This document shows positions 53,280-62,403 of a stretch of DNA of 64,000 bases, piece after piece. The stretch covers positions 1,870,501 to 1,934,500 of the forward strand of contig NZ_AP014546.1 of NCBI RefSeq assembly GCF_016592555.1, read 5' to 3'. The stretch is from Neptunomonas japonica JAMM 1380 (GTDB lineage Bacteria; Pseudomonadota; Gammaproteobacteria; Pseudomonadales; Balneatricaceae). Each line of letters begins with the position of its first letter. Within the stretch, counting starts at the first letter, position 1. The notes below the pieces were generated by a model that was not told the origin of the DNA, did no database searches, and was given only the letters and a program-made list of their open reading frames with translations. The position numbers and the translations under genes were made by a program.

Positions 53280-53746
53280 GAATTGTTCTCCTGTTGTGCC
53301 GATGGTGGGGCTAGATCTTCTGGCTCGTCGATGAGGACGCCATTAATTTGATGAGACTTACCACGGAAAAAGGCGAGAGTTTCGTCCTTTTGGTTATAAA
53401 CAGTAATGTCGTAGATGCCGGTGCGGCCTTTTCGATGACGCTCTTGAGCAATGGCTTTTAGGCGATCACCTTCACGTCCTGGTGCTGCAAAGTCAATGCT
53501 GCATCCACTGGCTACGGTTACTTTATTGTAGCTGTTACAGGCGTGCGCAAAGGCCGTGTCTGCGAGAGTAAAGATAATGCCTCCATGACAGATTGCATGG
53601 CCATTAAGCATGTCTTTTCGCACGGTCATTTCAAGGTGTGCATAGCCAGAACGTATTTCAATAATGTCCATGCCGAGTGTTTGGGCTGCATGGTCATTTG
53701 CATGCATAGCGGTACTGCATGCCTTGGCTAGTTGATCAGCTGTCAT
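53276..53746 (-). CDS. paaI: Hydroxyphenylacetyl-CoA thioesterase PaaI
   Basis: Hotdog-fold thioesterase of 156 residues from the start at 53746 (MTADQLAKA), chosen for TGGGGGA upstream and length; a longer frame to 53818 lies inside paaH. The PaaI motif NGHAICHGGIIFTLADTAFAHACN (about residues 48-71) has the catalytic-type aspartate. It hydrolyses stalled ring-hydroxylated phenylacetyl-CoA products as a rescue enzyme. The C-terminal 25 residues are a weakly conserved tail. It overlaps paaH by 11 bp and paaJ by 4 bp. Confidence 0.95.
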   Translation of the reverse strand: MTADQLAKACSTAMHANDHAAQTLGMDIIEIRSGYAHLEMTVRKDMLNGHAICHGGIIFTLADTAFAHACNSYNKVTVASGCSIDFAAPGREGDRLKAIAQERHRKGRTGIYDITVYNQKDETLAFFRGKSHQINGVLIDEPEDLAPPSAQQENNS

Positions 53747-55253
53747 GCTTTCCCCCAGCGACTTTTCGACGAATAAGAGGTGATGTGCGGTAGCGGTCTT
53801 CCCCATAGCTACTAGCAAGGTTATCGAGTACGTTCATGATGCTGCTTAGGCCGACAACTTTTGACCACTCAATCGGTCCAAATGGGTAGTTAACGCCGCC
53901 TTTCATAGCTACATCAACGTCGGCTTCAGAGCAAACTTGTTGGTTAACCGCATCAAAACCTTCATTGGCAAGCATCGCAATCGTGCGCATAACAACCATG
54001 CCTGCGACATCGTCAATAATCGTGACATGCTTACCAATCGCTTGGAAAAGCCCAGTTGCTTGTAATATGGCCTCAGGCTCGGTTTGGACAGCAGGTGCTA
54101 AAGCGATGCGTGTTGCTTTGTTGTAATCGAGAGCAAGATCAAAGTGTATAAGGTTGCTATTACGTGCATTATAGGCTCGCTCAGTGGTCATCTGGCCGTT
54201 CGTCAGCTGAAGAGTGGTATCACCGATAAGTATGGAGCCAAAGCCCTCTTGGACACGGGTTACTTTAATGCCTGCCTCTTCAATTAATGCAACCAAAGGT
54301 TCAGCCACACCAAGGTAGCCTTCAATGGTTACATGATGAGGTGCTTTAGCGGGCGCAGCAGTGGTTGCCGTAGGTTTTTCAGCCTGCTCGCTGTAGTCGT
54401 AAAAGCCCTTTCCTGATTTTCGTCCTAAGTGCCCAGCACTGACCAGCTCTTGCTGAATTAAAGAAGGTAAGAAGCGTTGATCGTTAAAGAAGGCAGCGAA
54501 GACTGATGAGGTCACAGCAAAGTTAACATCATGGCCAATCAGGTCCATCAACTCAAACGGTCCCATTCTAAAGCCGCCAGCTTCACGAACGATAGCATCA
54601 ATGGTAGCTGCGTCAGCCCCGCCTTCTTGAAGTACCCTTAGGCCTTCAGCATAGAACGGGCGTGCCACACGGTTAACTATAAATCCAGGCGTTGACTTAG
54701 CGTGAACCGGTTTTTTGCCCCAGCGTGAAGATAAGTCATAGATTGCGTCAGCAACAGTGGGAGCTGTATCTAACCCACTAATTACTTCTACAAGCTTCAT
54801 GATGGGGGCTGGATTAAAGAAATGCATGCCCACTAGGTTGTGCGGGCGTTTGAGTTTACTGCCAATCGCGGTAACAGATATTGAAGAGGTGTTGGTTGCC
54901 AGAATAGTGTCTTCTGCACAGATCTCTTCGAGTTGGGCAAAAACAGACTGTTTAATATCAAGGCGCTCTACAATCACTTCTATAACGACACGTGCAGGAG
55001 TAAAGTCTTCAAGCGAGTCAGTCAATGTGATACGTGCTAAGAGTGCATCTACATCGGTTTGTTGCATTTTTCCGCGCTGCACCAGCTTATTCAGGCCTTT
55101 TGATACACCGTCAAGTCCTCGTTGTGCAGCACCTTCAAATGCATCGTAAAGCAGTACGCTGTGCCCTGACTTTGCCGCTACCTGTGCGATGCCAGCTCCC
55201 ATTGTTCCGGCACCAATAACACCAATAACAGCATCAGAATTTATTGTGCTCAT
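53736..55253 (-). CDS. paaH: 3-hydroxyadipyl-CoA dehydrogenase
   Basis: NAD-dependent dehydrogenase of 505 residues. The N-terminal Rossmann motif is GVIGAGTMGAGIAQVAAKSGH (about residue 10), the catalytic histidine is in GMHFFNPAPIMKLVE, and there are two tandem 3HCDH C-terminal domains, which explains the long size. It oxidises 3-hydroxyadipyl-CoA to 3-oxoadipyl-CoA. It follows paaG by 2 bp. Confidence 0.96.
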   Translation of the reverse strand: MSTINSDAVIGVIGAGTMGAGIAQVAAKSGHSVLLYDAFEGAAQRGLDGVSKGLNKLVQRGKMQQTDVDALLARITLTDSLEDFTPARVVIEVIVERLDIKQSVFAQLEEICAEDTILATNTSSISVTAIGSKLKRPHNLVGMHFFNPAPIMKLVEVISGLDTAPTVADAIYDLSSRWGKKPVHAKSTPGFIVNRVARPFYAEGLRVLQEGGADAATIDAIVREAGGFRMGPFELMDLIGHDVNFAVTSSVFAAFFNDQRFLPSLIQQELVSAGHLGRKSGKGFYDYSEQAEKPTATTAAPAKAPHHVTIEGYLGVAEPLVALIEEAGIKVTRVQEGFGSILIGDTTLQLTNGQMTTERAYNARNSNLIHFDLALDYNKATRIALAPAVQTEPEAILQATGLFQAIGKHVTIIDDVAGMVVMRTIAMLANEGFDAVNQQVCSEADVDVAMKGGVNYPFGPIEWSKVVGLSSIMNVLDNLASSYGEDRYRTSPLIRRKVAGGKHDS

Positions 55254-55255
55254 GA

Positions 55256-56047
55256 TTACTGTCCTTTGAAATCTGGTTTACGTTTTGCAATAAAGGCTGA
55301 AACACCTTCGCGGTAATCTTCAGTTCGTCCTGCTAATGTTTGCAAGTCACGCTCAAGGTCCAGCTGCTCATCAAAAGTATTGGTAGCTGATGCTTGGATA
55401 GCACGCTTAATAAGCGCAAGGCCTTTGGTAGGTTGGGTAGCAAAGTGTTGAGCCATCGCCATGGCTTCAGATTTTAGTGATTCGTTTTCAACTGACTTCC
55501 AGATCATGCCCCATTGTTCAGCTTGCTCTGCAGATATCTTATCGCCAAGAAGAGAAAGGGCCATCGCGCGAGCCGGCCCAACTAAGCGCGGTAATGTCCA
55601 AGTACCGCCACAGTCTGGAATCAAGCCGATTTTACAAAACGCTTGGATAAAAGAGGCTGACTTCGCAGCTAACACGATGTCGCATGCAAAAGCTATATTG
55701 GCACCAGCACCGGCAGCAACCCCATTGACGGCACAGATAACAGGCATTTCTAGACTGCGGATAGTACGCAGCATAGGGCTATAGTTTTTCTCGATAGACT
55801 CACCAAGGTTAGGGGCTTCACTGCCGGGTGCTACATTTCTATCGCCAAGATCTTGCCCAGCGCAGAAACCACGACCATTACCTGTTAATAACAAGCAGCG
55901 TACGGAAGAGTCTTTTTTAACTTCTTTTAATGCGCTGCGTACTTCTGAGTGCATTTGCGCATTGAAGCTGTTTAGGCTATCCGGGCGATTTAAAGTCAGT
56001 ACCGCAACACCTTCAGAAATTGCAAATTCAATAGTTTCATATGACAT
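55256..56047 (-). CDS. paaG: 2-(1,2-epoxy-1,2-dihydrophenyl)acetyl-CoA isomerase
   Basis: Crotonase-fold isomerase of 263 residues. It shows GRGFCAGQDLGDRN near residue 60, AVNGVAAGAGANIAFACDIVLA near 107 and FCKIGLIPDCGGTWTLPR with the PaaG-type catalytic aspartate. It converts the ring epoxide to the oxepin-CoA and also shifts a double bond later in the pathway. The gene starts 4 bp after paaF ends. Confidence 0.96.
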   Translation of the reverse strand: MSYETIEFAISEGVAVLTLNRPDSLNSFNAQMHSEVRSALKEVKKDSSVRCLLLTGNGRGFCAGQDLGDRNVAPGSEAPNLGESIEKNYSPMLRTIRSLEMPVICAVNGVAAGAGANIAFACDIVLAAKSASFIQAFCKIGLIPDCGGTWTLPRLVGPARAMALSLLGDKISAEQAEQWGMIWKSVENESLKSEAMAMAQHFATQPTKGLALIKRAIQASATNTFDEQLDLERDLQTLAGRTEDYREGVSAFIAKRKPDFKGQ

Positions 56048-56051
56048 TTTA

Positions 56052-56831
56052 TTATTTTCCTGTGAAGTTCGGTTTGCGTTTTTCCATAAAGGCGGCGATC
56101 CCTTCGTTACGGTCTTGTGTTGCCGCTAACAAAGTAAAGGATTTACGTTCCAGATTAAGGCCACTTTCTAGCGTTGTTTCATAAGCTTTTAATAGAGATT
56201 CTTTTGCAAGTCTAACGGCAATAGGGGGCTTGGTAGCAATTTTTCGTGCCAGCTCCATTGCACGCTCAAGTGAGCGTTCAGGAATAGTTACTTCACTGAT
56301 TAGGCCTAATGCTTGTGCCTTTTCAGCAGTGATGAATTCGCCAGATAGCACTAATTGCATGGCCATTGATTTGCCGATAGTTCGAATTAAACGTTGTGTA
56401 CCGCCTGCGCCAGGAATAATGCCGAGATTAATTTCTGGTTGGCCGAATAACGCATTATCACCCGCAATAACAATATCGCAGTGCATTACTAGCTCGCAGC
56501 CGCCACCTAAAGCAAAGCCATTAACCGCAGCAACAATCGGCTTAGGGAATAGAGTGATGCGGCGCCAGTAAGAAGGGCGTGGGTCGTTCATTACGCCAAC
56601 AGCATCCAGTGATGCCATCTCTTTAATATCAGCACCCGCCGCAAAGACCGTATCGCTTCCTGTAATAACAACGGCTTTAATGGCGTCATCATCATTGGCT
56701 TGATCGAGCGCGTGGGCCAACTCTTTTAGTAATTGGGTTCGTAGCGCATTATATGCTTCAGGTCTGTTAAGTTTGATGGTGAGTACACCTGACTGGGCTT
56801 CACCAACATCTATATCTTGATAATTGTGCAT
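56052..56831 (-). CDS. paaF: 2,3-dehydroadipyl-CoA hydratase
   Basis: Enoyl-CoA hydratase of 259 residues, the first gene of the minus-strand paa operon. The oxyanion-hole strand is AVNGFALGGGCELVMHCDIV (about residue 104) and both catalytic glutamates are in the normal places (C-E-L and GQPEINLGIIPGAGGTQRL). It hydrates 2,3-dehydroadipyl-CoA to 3-hydroxyadipyl-CoA. It is divergent from paaN with 177 bp between starts. Confidence 0.95.
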   Translation of the reverse strand: MHNYQDIDVGEAQSGVLTIKLNRPEAYNALRTQLLKELAHALDQANDDDAIKAVVITGSDTVFAAGADIKEMASLDAVGVMNDPRPSYWRRITLFPKPIVAAVNGFALGGGCELVMHCDIVIAGDNALFGQPEINLGIIPGAGGTQRLIRTIGKSMAMQLVLSGEFITAEKAQALGLISEVTIPERSLERAMELARKIATKPPIAVRLAKESLLKAYETTLESGLNLERKSFTLLAATQDRNEGIAAFMEKRKPNFTGK

Positions 56832-56927
56832 TCAAAGGCGCCTTTATTATCGTTATCTCTCGTACTGTTATTGTCTTAGGTTAACGAAAACATCAAAGGG
56901 ATACAATATTTATAACTAAAGACATGC

Positions 56928-56942
56928 TTTATGTATCATAAA
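56928..56942. promoter_or_regulatory. Palindrome in the paaF/paaN divergent promoter
   Basis: TTTATG-TAT-CATAAA is a perfect 6-bp dyad with a 3-base spacer, midway between the two divergent starts. It is a candidate site for a paa regulator. No paaX or TetR-type paaR gene is in the window. Confidence 0.45.
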
Positions 56943-57008
56943 CTTTGGTGTATGGTCTCTCTATTAATAAAGAACAGCACCTTCACCGAATAACGACAGA
57001 GAATCCTC

Positions 57009-58697
57009 ATGAGCCATGCGATGACGCCCCAGCTTGCTGCATTAGTCACCAAGCACGAAAGCACACTAAACGCTGCCCTGAATGCCATTAAAACCCGCGA
57101 TTACTGGACGCCTTACCCAGAAAATCCGAGCCCACGTGCGTATGGCGAAACCGCCAATGCGGACGGTGAAGCCGCCTTTAAAAGCTACCTAAACCAGAGC
57201 TTTGCATTGGAGATGCCGGGTATTGTTGGTGAAGCCGGTGCTGAAGTCTCCCCGTATGGTATTGATCTGAACGTTAAATACCCGCTGGTCGATTTGGGCC
57301 AATTACTACCGGCCATGCAGGATGCACGTAAAGCCTGGCGTGATGTGGGCCCTCAAGGGCGTGCAGCCATCTGTTTAGAAATACTGGAGCGTATCAATAA
57401 GCGCAGCTTTGAAATTGGCTACGCGGTGATGCACACCTCAGGACAGGGTTTTATGATGGCTTTTCAGGCGGGTGGCCCTCACGCACAAGACCGTGGTCTT
57501 GAAGCGGTGGCTTACGGCTACACAGCGATGATGCATACACCGCAAAGTGCTGTGTGGACAAAACCACAAGGAAAGCACGACCCATTAGTTCTAAATAAAA
57601 CCTTCACAACCGTTGGGCGGGGTATCGGTTTAGTGATTGGTTGTTCAACCTTCCCTACGTGGAATACCTATCCTGGCATGTTTGCCGACCTCATCACCGG
57701 TAACCCGGTGGTGGTTAAGCCACACCCTGCGGCTATCTTGCCGGCGGCGATCAGTGTGAAAATTGCACAAGACGTACTAACAGAAAACGGTTTGCCAGCG
57801 CATATCGTATCGATGGTCATCGACGAAGATGGCAGCAAACCTGCCACAGCAGAATTGGCCACACGGGAAGAGATCAAACTGATCGACTTCACCGGCAACA
57901 CGCCGTTTGGTAACTGGTTAGAAAGCAACTGCACACAAGCACAGGTGTATACCGAAAAAGCCGGCGTTAATACCATTGTTATTGACTCCACTGACGACTA
58001 CAAAGGCATGCTGCGTAACCTTGCTTTTACCTTGAGTCTCTATTCAGGCCAGATGTGTACCACCCCACAAGACATCTTTGTAAGCAAAGATGGCATTGAA
58101 ACAGACCTCGGTCACAAAACGTTTGATGACGTGGCAGGCGATCTCGCGACCGCGGTGAGCAAGTTCTTATCAGATCCTGAGCGTGCTGCGATGGTGCTGG
58201 GTGCTATCCAAGCCCCCGTCACGGCAGAGCGCATTGAAAACAGCGTGACCTTGGGCACGGTCTTGCGTGAATCAGAAACCTTAGTACATCCACACTTCCC
58301 GAATGCACGCGTACGTTCACCGCTGTTGATGAGCATTGATGCAGATAAAGCGGACACGTACATGCAAGAACTGTTTGGTCCGATTAGCTTTGTCGTAAAA
58401 ACGGACAGCACCGCACACTCGATTGCCTTGGCGACCGATGCAGTTAAACAGCACGGTGCGATTACTTTAGGTTGCTATACGCATAATGAGCATATTCAAG
58501 AACAGGTAGAAGAAGCGGCAATTGATGGGGGCGTAGCGTTGAGCAGCAACCTCACTGGTGGCGTATTCGTAAACCAGAGCGCAGCGTATAGTGATTTTCA
58601 TGCCACGGGTTGTAACCCGGCAGCGAATGCGTGTTTGTCAGATTTAGCGTATGTCGCGAATCGTTTTCGTGTAGTGCAGAGCCGTCGCCACGCGTAA
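57009..58697 (+). CDS. paaN: PaaN-type aldehyde dehydrogenase (phenylacetate ring-cleavage pathway)
   Basis: Aldehyde dehydrogenase-superfamily protein of 562 residues, matching the stand-alone PaaN type rather than the 680-residue PaaZ fusion: no C-terminal MaoC hydratase domain is present. The catalytic cysteine is in YSGQMCTTPQDIF (about residue 350) and the NAD/substrate region is FTGNTPFGNWLE. It should oxidise the ring-opened semialdehyde after a separate oxepin-CoA hydrolase. Two 60-base samples are 55-58% GC, versus 43% in a paaG sample, so codon use differs from its neighbours. It is divergent from paaF. Confidence 0.92.
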   Translation: MSHAMTPQLAALVTKHESTLNAALNAIKTRDYWTPYPENPSPRAYGETANADGEAAFKSYLNQSFALEMPGIVGEAGAEVSPYGIDLNVKYPLVDLGQLLPAMQDARKAWRDVGPQGRAAICLEILERINKRSFEIGYAVMHTSGQGFMMAFQAGGPHAQDRGLEAVAYGYTAMMHTPQSAVWTKPQGKHDPLVLNKTFTTVGRGIGLVIGCSTFPTWNTYPGMFADLITGNPVVVKPHPAAILPAAISVKIAQDVLTENGLPAHIVSMVIDEDGSKPATAELATREEIKLIDFTGNTPFGNWLESNCTQAQVYTEKAGVNTIVIDSTDDYKGMLRNLAFTLSLYSGQMCTTPQDIFVSKDGIETDLGHKTFDDVAGDLATAVSKFLSDPERAAMVLGAIQAPVTAERIENSVTLGTVLRESETLVHPHFPNARVRSPLLMSIDADKADTYMQELFGPISFVVKTDSTAHSIALATDAVKQHGAITLGCYTHNEHIQEQVEEAAIDGGVALSSNLTGGVFVNQSAAYSDFHATGCNPAANACLSDLAYVANRFRVVQSRRHA

Positions 58698-58774
58698 TAG
58701 AGACAGCAATAATAGATTTAGAAAAATTAGGTATGGCTAATAAATACTGGTAATCATGTATTTGTTTCCGTTAT

Positions 58775-58814
58775 AAAGGGGGATGCACAGTCATATGAGC
58801 AGTCCCCCTTTTTT
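58775..58814 (+). terminator. Terminator after paaN
   Basis: AAAGGGGGA (58775-58783) pairs with TCCCCCTTT (58803-58811), nine perfect pairs with a 19-base loop, followed by TTT. It separates paaN from paaY. Confidence 0.85.
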
Positions 58815-58872
58815 ATAACCCTCTTTTTTATAATCGGGGAATTATTCTTGGTTATCTGATTTGGAGAGCAGA

Positions 58873-59481
58873 ATGAAAGTATACGAAATTGATGGTGTTA
58901 CACCGGTCATTGACCCAACAGCTTATGTACATCCAACAGCAGTGCTCATTGGTGATGTAATTATTGGGCCGCGATGCTATGTAGGTCCTGCGGCATGTTT
59001 GCGTGGAGATTTTGGGCGACTAGTATTGAAAGAGGGCGCTAATATACAAGATACCTGTGTGATGCATGGTTTTCCTAATAGTGACACTGTTGTTGAGGAA
59101 GATGGGCATATCGGGCACGGTGCAGTACTGCATGGTTGTGTCATTAAGAAAAATGCATTGGTGGGTATGAATGCAGTTGTGATGGACGGTGCCGTAGTTG
59201 GTGAGTCGGCTATTGTTGCAGCAATGGGTTTTGTGAAAGCGAAATTTGAAGTACCCGATCGCACCTTGGTTGCAGGATCGCCAGTCAAAATTATTCGTGA
59301 ATTGTCTGATAAAGAGATTCAATGGAAATCGCAAGGAACAGCACAATACCAAGACTTGGCAGTGCGGAGCTTAAGTACTATGCGCGAGGTTGAAGCGCTC
59401 ACCTCAGTTGAACCAGACCGTAAGCGTCTAGAGATAGATGTGAATGTAAAGCCTTTATATCAGGTTAAAGAAGAGGGGTAG
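58873..59481 (+). CDS. paaY: PaaY, gamma-carbonic-anhydrase-like thioesterase
   Basis: Left-handed beta-helix (hexapeptide) protein of 202 residues from ATG 58873 with GGAG six bases upstream. It starts [29 protein letters not shown], has metal-ligand histidines in DTCVMHGFP and [13 protein letters not shown], and shows a C-terminal helix. PaaY homologues hydrolyse hydroxylated phenylacetyl-CoA byproducts and are paa-linked. It has its own transcription unit between two terminators. Confidence 0.94.
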   Translation: MKVYEIDGVTPVIDPTAYVHPTAVLIGDVIIGPRCYVGPAACLRGDFGRLVLKEGANIQDTCVMHGFPNSDTVVEEDGHIGHGAVLHGCVIKKNALVGMNAVVMDGAVVGESAIVAAMGFVKAKFEVPDRTLVAGSPVKIIRELSDKEIQWKSQGTAQYQDLAVRSLSTMREVEALTSVEPDRKRLEIDVNVKPLYQVKEEG

Positions 59482-59523
59482 GCTCTTAAAAGTTACGGAC
59501 TATTCATTGATTTCAAAAGCGAT

Positions 59524-59556
59524 AAGCCATTGATTTAAAGGTCAATGGCTTTTTTG
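59524..59556 (+). terminator. Terminator after paaY
   Basis: Ten-pair perfect stem AAGCCATTGA (59524-59533)/TCAATGGCTT (59542-59551) with an 8-base loop and a run of T residues. Confidence 0.93.
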
Positions 59557-59603
59557 TGCCTGAGCTACTCGGTATGCGGCTCAATAACAGATATCTAAGA
59601 AGA

Positions 59604-59625
59604 CATGTATGTATCATGCATGTAT
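59604..59625 (+). repeat. Tandem 11-mer repeat upstream of the TonB receptor gene
   Basis: CATGTATGTAT (59604-59614) is followed directly by CATGCATGTAT (59615-59625), one mismatch. A GTCTC/GAGAC inverted repeat follows at 59631-59646. It is 144 bases before the receptor start and is a candidate regulator-binding site. Confidence 0.5.
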
Positions 59626-59768
59626 AATTTGTCTCCGAAAAGAGACTGTCTTGATTCATGTTGTCCGTTAATAGTCTGTTGCTAGTATCAATAATGGTAT
59701 TAACACTTTGTTTTAGATTAGATTTTTATCATGAAAAGCCACTAAATAGATGTAGGTATTAAATAAAT

Positions 59769-61832
59769 ATGCTTCAAACACAACGTTATCACCGCTGGGG
59801 CGTTAGTTTTATTATTGGTCTGCTTACATTGGTAAGAGTGGTTGAAGCAAGTGATGTTGACCTTGAACTTGAGTCTCTGATGAACGCAGATGTACAGGTT
59901 ACATCTGCGATGAAGCGCTCTCAGCCGATAAGTAACACGGCATCTTCGATATACGTGCTATCAAATAAAGACTTACTGAATGCTGGGGTGCAATCGATTC
60001 CTCAAGCGTTAAGTCTCGTCCCAGGAATGCAAGTTCGACAAATAGATAACAATCAGTGGGCGATTACTACACGCTTTGCGGGTGGCCGTTACTCAAGTAG
60101 CTTATTGGTACTGATTGATGGGCAAAGTGTTTACAATCCTAGCTTTGCGGGTGTCTATTGGGAAAATATTGATGTGCCAATACAGGATATTGAGCGTATA
60201 GAAGTAATACGAGGTCAAACAGGAACGCTGTGGGGTGTTAATGCATCCAATGGTGTCGTTAATATTATTACTAAAAATTCGATAGATACTCGTACGGGAT
60301 ACGTCAATGTAACGGGGGGAGCAGAGCAAGAATATAATTTGAACTTTAGGTATGGGGACAGCATTGGTGACCAAGGCAGTTATCGAGTGTATTCCCATCA
60401 TTTGAAAGGGAACAAGGCGTCCCAAGGTTTTTTCCCAACAAATGATACTGCTCAACTTAATAGTGTGGGTATGCGTGCTGATTATGCTTTTGATGATGAT
60501 GTGACGCTCTTTACAAAGTGGAATTTACTGAACTCCCGAATGGGCCAGACCACTCGTCGAGTTAACACTGCTACTCGCATAAATAATTCTTACAATGAAA
60601 GTGTTGAGCGAAATAAAATAGATTTTCTAGTTCGTGTTGAGGAACGCCTCTCAAAAAATTCTAACCACATGGTTCAGTTATCCGCAAATAAAGAAACGGG
60701 TGATCAGGCATACTTAGATGAAGAATTCACGGCTGTTGATTTTGAATATCAAATTAATACATTAGTAGGTGAGCACCAGATAGATATGGGAGGTTATTAT
60801 CGCTATAACGATATTAAGCTTGATAGTGCTGAATATATAATGGATTTTGGAGGAAGTAATAAGCTCGAACACTACGGTGGTTTTTTTCAGGCGCAGTTAA
60901 ATATTGTACCAGATACTTTTCACATTGTTTTAGGAAATATGTCTGCCTATAACGATTTTACAGGTTGGGAGAACCAACCAAGTTTAAGAGCGATATATAA
61001 ATTTTCACCGAAGCAAACGTTATGGTTTAATGCTTCAAAAGCGGCCAGAGTTCCTTCCTATCTAGAGCATAATATCAAACTACAAGTCAGCGGGAGCAAG
61101 GTTAACGACTTTGTAAATACTGGAAACCCATTAATAGACAACTATGTATTAGCAACTTATCTAAGAGGGAATCCTACTGTAGAAGCAGAAAAAACTGTTT
61201 CATATGAAGTGGGTTATCGTTTAGCGCAAGAAAATTATTCTTTTGATCTTTCTGCTTATCATACCTCTTCAGATAACACGCTAACTATCAGCCCAACAGT
61301 GGACCCGCATGCTTTAAATTCTGTGATGGCTGCCTTGCTTGCAGGTAATACGCCTTTAGCCGTATCTGTATTACAAAGTACTCCTGTTAACTTTGATCTT
61401 GCTTCTTTGGCTGCTTTGGATGTTACGGGTGTTGATGCAGTGCTAAGTTGGGATATATCCCCTAAGCTGAATACTGAACTTTCATATAGTATTACAAAAC
61501 TAAATTATGACCTACCTTCAGGTCATATCGTTGCTATTAGCCGTAATTCAACTCTGATTCAGGCGATGGCAAAATTCAATATCATGTTGCCTCATAATCA
61601 ATCGCTAAACATTAATGTGAAATCTGAATCAGGGGATACATATGAAACAGGGGATATCTTTACTGCAGATTTTGGTTGGCGCTGGAAAGTTAAGCCTAAT
61701 GTAATGCTGTCAGTGAATGCATGGAACCTGTTGAGTAGTGACAGCTATGAGTATTTGAATTCAAATGAGCTACATACATCACCCACCAAGGTTGAAAAAT
61801 CGGTAACCGCTAGCTTGTATGTCGGTTTTTGA
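59769..61832 (+). CDS. TonB-dependent receptor, first gene of a YfiR/GGDEF-EAL module
   Basis: Outer-membrane receptor of 687 residues. The signal peptide ends near VVEA/SDVDLELESLMN; the plug (about 45-165) has ALSLVPGMQVRQI, VLIDGQSVYNPSF and IEVIRGQTGTLWGVNASNGVVNI; the barrel ends in VGF with the terminal phenylalanine. The DLELESLMNADV start is typical of receptors found next to YfiR/GGDEF genes in marine proteobacteria. The stop overlaps the beginning of the YfiR frame. Ligand unknown. Confidence 0.93.
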   Translation: MLQTQRYHRWGVSFIIGLLTLVRVVEASDVDLELESLMNADVQVTSAMKRSQPISNTASSIYVLSNKDLLNAGVQSIPQALSLVPGMQVRQIDNNQWAITTRFAGGRYSSSLLVLIDGQSVYNPSFAGVYWENIDVPIQDIERIEVIRGQTGTLWGVNASNGVVNIITKNSIDTRTGYVNVTGGAEQEYNLNFRYGDSIGDQGSYRVYSHHLKGNKASQGFFPTNDTAQLNSVGMRADYAFDDDVTLFTKWNLLNSRMGQTTRRVNTATRINNSYNESVERNKIDFLVRVEERLSKNSNHMVQLSANKETGDQAYLDEEFTAVDFEYQINTLVGEHQIDMGGYYRYNDIKLDSAEYIMDFGGSNKLEHYGGFFQAQLNIVPDTFHIVLGNMSAYNDFTGWENQPSLRAIYKFSPKQTLWFNASKAARVPSYLEHNIKLQVSGSKVNDFVNTGNPLIDNYVLATYLRGNPTVEAEKTVSYEVGYRLAQENYSFDLSAYHTSSDNTLTISPTVDPHALNSVMAALLAGNTPLAVSVLQSTPVNFDLASLAALDVTGVDAVLSWDISPKLNTELSYSITKLNYDLPSGHIVAISRNSTLIQAMAKFNIMLPHNQSLNINVKSESGDTYETGDIFTADFGWRWKVKPNVMLSVNAWNLLSSDSYEYLNSNELHTSPTKVEKSVTASLYVGF

Positions 61833-61839
61833 TAACCAC

Positions 61840-62403
61840 ATGTTAGCTTTAACGCTACATAAATATTTTAGGTTTACGCTTAAAATACACAATTATATTG
61901 CTCTTTTTTTAGTGCTGATAATTTCTTCAGCGCCTGTTTTCAGCGCTAACCTTGATCGAGAAATGATTCTTAAATCTGGTTTTATTTATAACTTCTCTAG
62001 ATTTGGGAAGTGGGAATCAGATTTTTTAAATCAAGATAGCTTTACTATTTGCAGTCCAGATAAGACATTCACTCGAGTAGCTAAAATTACGCTCGATCAC
62101 AAAAAAGTTAAACGATTACCTATTGTTGTAAATGAAATAGGTATTATTAGTGACATAAATAAATGTAGTGTGGTTTTTGTTACAAAAAAATATTATTTGG
62201 ATTGGAAAAATAGACTGAGCCAATTAGGTAACGAGCAAGTAATGCTGATTGGCGAAAATAAAGGGTTTATTAGATCAGGAGGTCATATAAATTTCTTTAT
62301 TTTGTCAGGGAAGATAAGGTTTGAGGTTAGCGTTAGTAATTTAAAAAAATCTGGATTACTACTTAGTTCTAAGGTTTTAAGATTAGGTAGAATTCATGAG
62401 TAA
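61840..62403 (+). CDS. YfiR-family (DUF4154) periplasmic protein
   Basis: Periplasmic protein of 187 residues from ATG 61840; an in-frame ATG at 61819 would overlap the receptor gene by 14 bp and is possible. The signal peptide ends near PVFSA/NLDRE. The DUF4154 fold shows LKSGFIYNFSRFGKW, the FTICSPDKTFTRV strand and the C-terminal GGHINFFILSGKIRFEVS with SNLKKSGLLLSSKVLRLGR. In Pseudomonas, YfiR represses the diguanylate cyclase YfiN from the periplasm. Its stop overlaps the cyclase start by 8 bp. Confidence 0.9.
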   Translation: MLALTLHKYFRFTLKIHNYIALFLVLIISSAPVFSANLDREMILKSGFIYNFSRFGKWESDFLNQDSFTICSPDKTFTRVAKITLDHKKVKRLPIVVNEIGIISDINKCSVVFVTKKYYLDWKNRLSQLGNEQVMLIGENKGFIRSGGHINFFILSGKIRFEVSVSNLKKSGLLLSSKVLRLGRIHE

